Shown here piece by piece: positions 58,322 through 64,000 of a stretch of 64,000 nucleotides of DNA. Where the stretch lies: assembly GCA_050789445.1 (NCBI GenBank), contig JAILXR010000001.1, positions 124,001 to 188,000 on the forward strand. The letters run 5' to 3'. Source of the DNA: JAWSVE01 sp050789445 (GTDB lineage Bacteria > Pseudomonadota > Gammaproteobacteria > Pseudomonadales > Cellvibrionaceae). A model generated the notes under the pieces. That model had not been told where the DNA came from. It searched no databases and worked only from the letters and a program-made list of their open reading frames with translations. How positions within the stretch are numbered: position 1 is the first letter of the stretch; the number at the start of each line of letters is the position of its first letter. The position numbers and the translations under genes were made by a program.

Positions 58322-58564
58322 GTGCAAGCGTTAGATATAAAAAAACTGATTGAAGATCAAATCGAAAATAGTGAAGTAACCGTAAATATCGAAGGTAATC
58401 ACCTTCATTTGATTGTTGTTAGTTCTGCATTTTCTGGCTTGAATACTTTGAAAAAACAGCAAATGGTTTATGGTGCAGTTAACCACCTTATAGCCGACGG
58501 TACTGTTCATGCAGTACACATGAAGACATATACACCTAATGAATGGCTAGCCGAAAATAATTAA
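58322..58564 (+). CDS. ibaG: BolA-family protein IbaG/YrbA
   Basis: An 80-residue BolA-like protein, the iron-sulfur-trafficking partner of monothiol glutaredoxins. The fold and HAVHMKTYTPNEW end match IbaG (YrbA) rather than stress BolA. The loop VNIEGNHLHLIVVSSAFSG keeps the His and aromatic positions. The start is GTG at 58322 with a weak ribosome-binding site. In Pseudomonas and E. coli it lies between mlaB and murA; murA follows here after 68 bases. Confidence 0.93.
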   Translation: MQALDIKKLIEDQIENSEVTVNIEGNHLHLIVVSSAFSGLNTLKKQQMVYGAVNHLIADGTVHAVHMKTYTPNEWLAENN

Positions 58565-58632
58565 ATAACCGATTGATACGCTCAGCACGCCATAAGCAAC
58601 TAGTAACAGCTTTTGTTAGTAATAGGATTTAA

Positions 58633-59895
58633 ATGGATAAGTTAATAATAACCGGTGGGACAAAGCTCGATGGTGAGATTCGTATATCGGGAGCAAAAAA
58701 TTCAGGTCTACCTATATTGGCTGCGACAATTTTATCAGATGGTCCTATGCACGTTTGTAATCTTCCCCATCTAAATGACATTACAACAATGCTCGCGTTG
58801 CTTCGATGTATGGGGGTGAGCGTCACTATCCATGAAAAAATGCGAGTGGAAATTGATCCGACGACAATAACGGATTTTTCAGCGCCTTATGATCTTGTTA
58901 AAACAATGCGAGCTTCCATTTTAGTGTTAGGCCCATTGTTATCTCGTTTTGGGACAGCGAATGTTTCATTTCCTGGGGGTTGTGCAATTGGTAGTCGGCC
59001 AGTTGATATCCATTTGCGTGGTCTAGAAGCGATGGGTGCGTCGATAGAGGTTGATGCTGGTTATATTCGTGCAAGTGTGAAAGGCCGTTTAAAGGGCGCT
59101 CATATTTTTATGGATACAGTGACTGTTGGCGGAACAGAAAATTTATTGATGGCGGCAGTTTTAGCTGAAGGTAAAACAATTTTAGAAAATGCTGCGAGAG
59201 AGCCGGAGGTTGTTGATCTAGCAAATTGCTTGGTATCAATGGGCGCGAAGATAGAAGGCATTGGCTCAGCTACCTTGGTCATACATGGCGTTGAGCGTCT
59301 TGTTGGCGGTGAATACTCTGTCATGCCAGACCGAATTGAGACGGGCACCTATTTAACTGCAGCAGCAGCTTCACGTGGCCGCATTTTGTTAAAAGATACT
59401 CGGGCTGATATTTTAGAGTCGGTACTTTTAAAACTAGAAGAGGCTGGAGCGGAAATTAATACGGGTGTTGATTGGATTGAGCTGGACATGAAAGATAAAC
59501 GCCCGAAAGCGGTTAGCCTCAAAACCGCGCCTTATCCTGCGTTTCCAACGGATATGCAAGCGCAATTTACCGCAATGAATGCAATAGCTGAAGGGACTGG
59601 CACCGTCACCGAAACCATTTTTGAAAACAGGTTGATTCAAGTTAATGAATTAAACCGGATGGGAGCAAGTATTGTTCTCGAAGGTAATACAGCGATAGTG
59701 ACAGGCGTTGAGAAACTTCGAGGAGCGCCTGTGATGGCAACGGATCTTCGTGCATCTGCGAGCTTGGTTATTGCTGCAATTGTTGCTGAAGGAGAAACGA
59801 TCATTGATCGTATTTATCACATTGATCGTGGCTATGAATGTATTGAAGAAAAGTTACAAATGCTTGGAGCTAATATTCGACGAGTGCCTGATTAA
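58633..59895 (+). CDS. murA: UDP-N-acetylglucosamine 1-carboxyvinyltransferase MurA
   Basis: A 420-residue enolpyruvyl transferase that commits UDP-GlcNAc to peptidoglycan synthesis. The start reads MDKLIITGGTKLDGEIRISGAKN, the catalytic Cys lies in FPGGCAIGSRPVD (Cys near 117) as in fosfomycin-sensitive enzymes, and the RxxxGxYLTAAA and FPTDMQAQFTAM segments are present. It lies between ibaG and hisG, as in Pseudomonas. Nothing unusual. Confidence 0.98.
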   Translation: MDKLIITGGTKLDGEIRISGAKNSGLPILAATILSDGPMHVCNLPHLNDITTMLALLRCMGVSVTIHEKMRVEIDPTTITDFSAPYDLVKTMRASILVLGPLLSRFGTANVSFPGGCAIGSRPVDIHLRGLEAMGASIEVDAGYIRASVKGRLKGAHIFMDTVTVGGTENLLMAAVLAEGKTILENAAREPEVVDLANCLVSMGAKIEGIGSATLVIHGVERLVGGEYSVMPDRIETGTYLTAAAASRGRILLKDTRADILESVLLKLEEAGAEINTGVDWIELDMKDKRPKAVSLKTAPYPAFPTDMQAQFTAMNAIAEGTGTVTETIFENRLIQVNELNRMGASIVLEGNTAIVTGVEKLRGAPVMATDLRASASLVIAAIVAEGETIIDRIYHIDRGYECIEEKLQMLGANIRRVPD

Positions 59896-59948
59896 TCCTC
59901 CAAACTCTTACGCACTAAAACAAAATAACGAAATAAAAGTTTATTGAA

Positions 59949-60569
59949 ATGATTACAATTGCTTTAACAAAAGGCCGCATTCTTAAAGAAACGCTTCCAA
60001 TATTGGCAAAAGCCGATATCAAACCAAGTGAAGCGATTAGTGAAAGCCGAAAATTAATTTTCGCAACTAACCAACCCGATGTGCAGCTATTAGTGCTGAG
60101 GGGAAGTGACGTTCCGACCTATGTTCAATTCGGCGCCGCTGATCTTGGGGTGGCAGGAAAAGATACATTGCTTGAGCATGGCACCGATGGCATTTATGAG
60201 CCTTTAGATTTGGGAATCGCTAAATGTAGCTTGATGACTGCGGGAATTAAGGGTGAGTCAAAAAAAGAAGGTCGTATAAAGGTTGCCACTAAATATGTGA
60301 ATGTTGCAAAACGTTATTATGCGGCTCAATGTCGACAAGCCGATATCATCAAATTGTATGGTGCAATGGAGCTGGCGCCTATCATGCATTTGGCGGATGA
60401 AATTGTTGATATTGTTGACACAGGAAACACATTAAAAGCCAATGGCTTGGAAGCAAGAGAGCATATAGCAGACATTAGCTCACGAATTATTGTTAACAAA
60501 GCTTCTATGAAGATGAAGCATTCTGAGATTCAAGCATTGCTTGATCAATTTTCTAGAGCAATAGGGTAG
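59949..60569 (+). CDS. hisG: ATP phosphoribosyltransferase HisG, short form
   Basis: A 206-residue short-form HisG, first enzyme of histidine synthesis. MITIALTKGRILKETLPIL starts it, and the PRPP-binding EIVDIVDTGNTLKANGL motif is present. The short form lacks the C-terminal regulatory domain and needs HisZ as partner; hisZ is not in the window. It lies 53 bases after murA and 69 bases before hisD. Confidence 0.97.
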   Translation: MITIALTKGRILKETLPILAKADIKPSEAISESRKLIFATNQPDVQLLVLRGSDVPTYVQFGAADLGVAGKDTLLEHGTDGIYEPLDLGIAKCSLMTAGIKGESKKEGRIKVATKYVNVAKRYYAAQCRQADIIKLYGAMELAPIMHLADEIVDIVDTGNTLKANGLEAREHIADISSRIIVNKASMKMKHSEIQALLDQFSRAIG

Positions 60570-60638
60570 TCGCCGCCCTAGTCTGTTGCGTTTCACCTTT
60601 TCACGTATTAACCACAACTTTTTTCACTGAGAGCTCTC

Positions 60639-61952
60639 ATGGTCAACACATCTATTATTAATAGACTGAATGCAAATGATGAAAATTTTTCTGCAGCGTT
60701 GGAAAAATTACTCGCGTTTGATATGTCAGTTGCCGATGATGTTGAGCAAACGGTTAAACAGATAATTACTGATGTTAAGAAAAGCGGTGATAGTGCTGTT
60801 CTTGAATATACTAATCGTTTCGATCGAATGAGCGTTGTAGATTTTTCTGCACTGAAAGTGTCCAAAGAGCAATTACAAAAGTCGTTAGTGAGTATTCCGA
60901 GCGAAGAACGCACTGCTTTAGAAAAAGCAGCAGAACGGATTCGTGAGTATCATGAATACCAGCGCGCTGAATCCTGGCAGTATTCGGATAAGGATGGATC
61001 GGTACTTGGCCAAAAAATTACAGCGATGGATCGTGTTGGTTTGTATGTTCCCGGTGGCAAAGCCAGTTATCCTTCGTCTGTTTTAATGAATGCGATTCCC
61101 GCAAAGGTGGCAGGCGTTGAAGAAATCATTATGGTTGTGCCAACACCTGACGGGGTTATCAACGATACCGTTTTTGCTGCAGCAGCGATTGCGGGTGTAG
61201 AAACTGTGTATACGATTGGTGGGGCGCAAGGTATTGCTGCATTGGCGTACGGTACAGAAACCATTCCTAAAGTGGATAAAATTGTTGGCCCTGGAAATAT
61301 CTTTGTAGCAACGGCAAAAAAACAAGTCTTTGGTCAGGTAGCCATCGATATGATAGCGGGACCATCAGAAATTTTAATCATTTGTGATGGTAAAACGGAT
61401 CCTGATTGGATTGCCATGGATTTGTGTTCTCAGGCAGAGCACGATGAAAATGCGCAATCAATTTTAATTGCAGATGATGCTGAATATTTATCTCAAGTAG
61501 AAATGAGCCTTAATAAATTGGTTCCAACTTTGCAACGAGAAGTAATGGTAAAACAATCTTTGCAGTCTCGAGGCGTGTTAATTTTGGTGAAAGATTTATT
61601 TGAGGCTGTTGAATTATCTAATCGTATTGCCCCAGAACATTTAGAGCTGTCTGTTGAAAATCCAGAAAAACTTTTGCCAGAGGTAAAGCATGCGGGCGCT
61701 ATATTTATGGGGCGCTATACGGCCGAAGCGTTAGGCGATTACTGTGCAGGCCCAAACCATGTTTTACCAACCTCGGGAACTGCTCGATTTTCCTCGCCGT
61801 TGGGAGTGTATGATTTTCAGAAGCGTTCTTCAATTATTCATTGCACGCCAAAAACAGCGTCGGAATTGGGTGAGCTGGCATCAGTGTTAGCTCGAAGTGA
61901 ATCGCTAGAAGCTCATGCTAGATCGGCAGAGTATCGGATATTTAAAAAATAA
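60639..61952 (+). CDS. hisD: histidinol dehydrogenase HisD
   Basis: A 437-residue zinc enzyme that oxidises L-histidinol to L-histidine in the last two steps of histidine synthesis. GLYVPGGKASYPSSVLMNAIPA, the VDKIVGPGNIFVATAKK strand, the IAGPSEILI motif and SQAEHDENAQ (zinc and catalytic His region) are visible. In Pseudomonas hisC follows; here the next gene is the convergent degS-like protease. Confidence 0.98.
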   Translation: MVNTSIINRLNANDENFSAALEKLLAFDMSVADDVEQTVKQIITDVKKSGDSAVLEYTNRFDRMSVVDFSALKVSKEQLQKSLVSIPSEERTALEKAAERIREYHEYQRAESWQYSDKDGSVLGQKITAMDRVGLYVPGGKASYPSSVLMNAIPAKVAGVEEIIMVVPTPDGVINDTVFAAAAIAGVETVYTIGGAQGIAALAYGTETIPKVDKIVGPGNIFVATAKKQVFGQVAIDMIAGPSEILIICDGKTDPDWIAMDLCSQAEHDENAQSILIADDAEYLSQVEMSLNKLVPTLQREVMVKQSLQSRGVLILVKDLFEAVELSNRIAPEHLELSVENPEKLLPEVKHAGAIFMGRYTAEALGDYCAGPNHVLPTSGTARFSSPLGVYDFQKRSSIIHCTPKTASELGELASVLARSESLEAHARSAEYRIFKK

Positions 61953-62066
61953 TTTATTAACGACTTTAAAAATATCTTCTTTATGTCGTTTTAAAACGTT
62001 GAATTTTAATTTACAGATATCCAGCCTGTCAGAACTAAAATAAGAAGGTTCTTTGAGATTGTTGCG

Positions 62067-63290
62067 TTATGTAACGGGGTTGTTGGGCAGTTGATTGGCA
62101 GGCGAGGGTACGTTTTGCACAGCTCCCATGGTGACTCTAACAATACCTTGTTCTCCATTCCTCCATATTTCTAGTTCAATTGAGTCTCCCGGTTTTGCTT
62201 GGCTAATCTCGGCAGCAATTAAACTCCCGTCTACTTCAAATACTTGATCGTTTGCCCGTGTGATGACGTCGCCAGGTAGAAGTTTGGCTCGAAAAGCTGG
62301 AGAATTTTCATCAATGCGTGTGATGACTAATCCATTGGTAAAGCTTAAGTTGAGTGATCGAGCTAGGCGAGGAGTGAGTGGGCTGGCGATGACGCCAAGG
62401 TAGCCGTGAACAGTTTTGCTGAACTCGATAATCTCATTGAGTACGCTCACTGCTGTTGATGCAGGGATAGCAAAACCAATACCGATAGATTCACCGGATC
62501 CATTGCCCAGTATAGCGGTATTGATTCCTAATAAATTTCCGTAAATGTCGACGAGTGCTCCACCAGAATTCCCAGGGTTAATGGCCGCGTCAGTTTGTAT
62601 GTAGCGCTGCAATCCTCGTTGTGTCTTGCCGAGTCGGCTCTTTGCGCTGATAATTCCTTGGCTAACGGATTGGCCGTAGCCGTATGGGTTTCCTATTGCT
62701 AAGACGATGTCTCCAACTTCCGCTTGCTCTGGCATACCAATGTCGATCGCTGTTAAGTTTTCAAGATCAATTTTCAAAACAGCAAGATCGTTATCTGTGT
62801 TTGCTCCAATAGGTGTCGCTTGAGCTTTTCTACCGTCGTTCAAATAAACAAAAAATTCATCGGCACCGTTGATAACATGATGGTTTGTTAAAATATAACC
62901 CTCTTCACTGACGATGACGCCTGAGCCCATCGATGACAGTATTCTTTGTTGTTCGGGAGGTTCTGCGATATTGAAGTATTGACGAAATATGGGATCGTCT
63001 AATAATGGATTTCGTGGGCGAGGTTTTGTTGTGTAAATATTGACGACAGCAGGAGCTGCCCGTTTTACAGCATCAGAGTAGCTTATTGGCCCAGAGAAAC
63101 TTGTTTCGCTGGGTTTTAAATTGTCGCCCCAAAAAGAGTTTTCAGTGTCTTCTGGTGTAGATGTTAATGGGGTATCAGTGTTTTCAAAGCGTGGCATTAA
63201 AAACAAAATGGTAAGCGCAATCATTAAACCTATAGCAATGGGCCAGCCAGAAAAAGCAATTATTTTTTTAATAGACACTCTTCGATGCAC
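62067..63290 (-). CDS. degS: DegS/AlgW-type membrane-anchored serine protease
   Basis: A 407-residue trypsin-like protease with an N-terminal membrane anchor (residues 14-32), a protease domain with His138 (TNHHVI), Asp168 (NDLAVLKID) and Ser242 (NPGNSGGAL), and one PDZ domain (about 290-385). A single PDZ and an anchor fit DegS/AlgW, which starts cleavage of the anti-sigma factor in the envelope stress response, rather than the two-PDZ DegP. The location near hisD matches algW in Pseudomonas. Unlike E. coli DegS (355 residues) it has a longer linker after the anchor (35-70) and a longer C-terminus. Confidence 0.92.
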   Translation of the reverse strand: MHRRVSIKKIIAFSGWPIAIGLMIALTILFLMPRFENTDTPLTSTPEDTENSFWGDNLKPSETSFSGPISYSDAVKRAAPAVVNIYTTKPRPRNPLLDDPIFRQYFNIAEPPEQQRILSSMGSGVIVSEEGYILTNHHVINGADEFFVYLNDGRKAQATPIGANTDNDLAVLKIDLENLTAIDIGMPEQAEVGDIVLAIGNPYGYGQSVSQGIISAKSRLGKTQRGLQRYIQTDAAINPGNSGGALVDIYGNLLGINTAILGNGSGESIGIGFAIPASTAVSVLNEIIEFSKTVHGYLGVIASPLTPRLARSLNLSFTNGLVITRIDENSPAFRAKLLPGDVITRANDQVFEVDGSLIAAEISQAKPGDSIELEIWRNGEQGIVRVTMGAVQNVPSPANQLPNNPVT

Positions 63291-63385
63291 CTGTCTTTGA
63301 GTTTATGGTGTTATTTGGCTGCTGTTGAATACGAGTATTTCGATTAACGTTAAATTCTAAAATGTTTTTTTCAAGTGAATCGATA

Positions 63386-63841
63386 TCAAATGGGTTCGTA
63401 GTGTTTCTGTTTGGTTGAGCTGCTATCAATGCCGTCTTCAATAGAGGTGTTTTCGTCTATTAATACTTCTTGAATATCTTGTTCAATGATCTTTGCATCT
63501 TCAGTCTCATCAATAATTTTATCCGCCAGCGTTATTTGCGCTGAAAATCCGTCCTTATTCATATCTGGATTGGCAAGTTTAGCTGCACTTGTTGCTAAGT
63601 ATTCATGAACGTCTTTGTAGTTTTTTGTCAGGGTATTAACTCTTCTAGATGTTTCTAAAAAATGTTCGGTAACGTCGGATTGATAGTCGGCTAATTGCTG
63701 TTCTTTTTCGGCAAGTTTTTCTTTGAGTGTTGTTGAGTTTCCTGATATCGATTTGAATAATCGAGAGAATAAAATGCCTATGCCTACACCAAGGAGTAGA
63801 GCGGCGATAAAAACGGTAATGATTGCTCCGGTAGAAAACAC
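63386..63841 (-). CDS. zapG: ZapG/YhcB-like membrane protein (DUF1043)
   Basis: A 151-residue protein with one N-terminal helix (residues 7-27, VFIAALLLGVGIGILFSRLF) followed by a coiled coil (about 40-95) and a loose acidic tail. The segment LKEKLAEKEQQLADYQSDVTEHFLETSRRVNTLTKNYKDVHEYLA matches YhcB in short stretches such as EHFLETSRRVNTLTKNY. YhcB (ZapG) links cell division and envelope growth and interacts with MreB/Rod factors. It lies 95 bases upstream of degS on the same strand. Confidence 0.9.
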   Translation of the reverse strand: MFSTGAIITVFIAALLLGVGIGILFSRLFKSISGNSTTLKEKLAEKEQQLADYQSDVTEHFLETSRRVNTLTKNYKDVHEYLATSAAKLANPDMNKDGFSAQITLADKIIDETEDAKIIEQDIQEVLIDENTSIEDGIDSSSTKQKHYEPI

Positions 63842-64000
63842 AAGACACTCCTAATTTCAAAGTATGAGGGCTAAGATTATACTCCTATCGTCGAGATATA
63901 TTTATGACTCTTTTCATAAAAAATAATTCATTGCAATTTTTTAATGCTAGCTAGTATCGCGCGTTTTGGCCTATTTTTGATTCAATGTTTATTGACTCAG

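Overview
The window is a 64 kb piece of an AT-rich gammaproteobacterial chromosome. Two long stretches follow the gene order known from Pseudomonas and its relatives: gatB-gatA-gatC / mreBCD-maf-rng-yhdP-yjgA, and the mirrored rpoN / lpt / kds / mla / murA / his / degS cluster. LPS assembly genes, a sigma-54 cluster with nitrogen-PTS genes, OM lipoproteins and a Fur-box porin all point to a free-living, probably aquatic, Gram-negative heterotroph. I cannot name the genus. I saw no rRNA, tRNA, CRISPR array, transposase or prophage.

Layout. 1-4.3 kb: end of a beta-carbonic anhydrase gene, a LpxL-like acyltransferase and uvrA. 4.6-13.0 kb: an accessory block (SDR dehydrogenase, two coupled alpha/beta hydrolases, a flavodoxin-fold reductase, a second-type EF-G, a DUF4105 protein, an FMN riboswitch driving a RibH2-type lumazine synthase, and a CsgD-like regulator). 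It separates uvrA from the YajR-like MFS gene and ssb (13.4-15.3 kb) that usually lie beside it. 15.4-18.3 kb: a likely iron-responsive set, with tandem Fur boxes, a porin, a flavinylated FMN-binding protein and a PepSY protein. 18.3-24.4 kb: a TAXI-type TRAP transporter whose fused permease and receptor genes are separated by a four-gene marR / membrane protein / NorE-like / NorF-like unit. 24.6-31.5 kb: uup, doxX-like, rhlB, a lipoprotein with heptad-spaced glycines, cysZ and a PA4642-family gene.

31.6-46.6 kb: gatCAB, divergent mreBCD-maf-rng-yhdP, then yjgA and mgtE. mreC appears to start with ATT. The nit, tldD and pmbA genes usual around yhdP/yjgA are missing here. 46.8-50.8 kb: npr, rapZ, ptsN, hpf, rpoN. 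51.2-52.2 kb: an inserted gene for an exported protein of unknown function between rpoN and lptB. 52.3-57.0 kb: lptB, lptA, lptC, kdsC, kdsD and a CaxA-type exchanger. 57.3-62.0 kb: mlaC without mlaFED or mlaB, a bolA-like gene, murA, hisG and hisD. 62.1-63.8 kb: a DegS/AlgW-type protease and a ZapG-like protein.

The core genes serve the envelope: cell shape (MreBCD), peptidoglycan precursor (MurA), Kdo synthesis and LPS export (KdsCD, LptABC), lipid traffic (YhdP, MlaC) and envelope stress (DegS). The most unusual observations are the ATT start of mreC, the marR/NorE/NorF unit with an operator inside its promoter, the catalytically degenerate hydrolase coupled to an intact one, the Fur-controlled flavin/PepSY set, the glycine-heptad lipoprotein and the stripped-down mla locus. 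Starts, motifs and hairpins were read by eye; no search or alignment was run.
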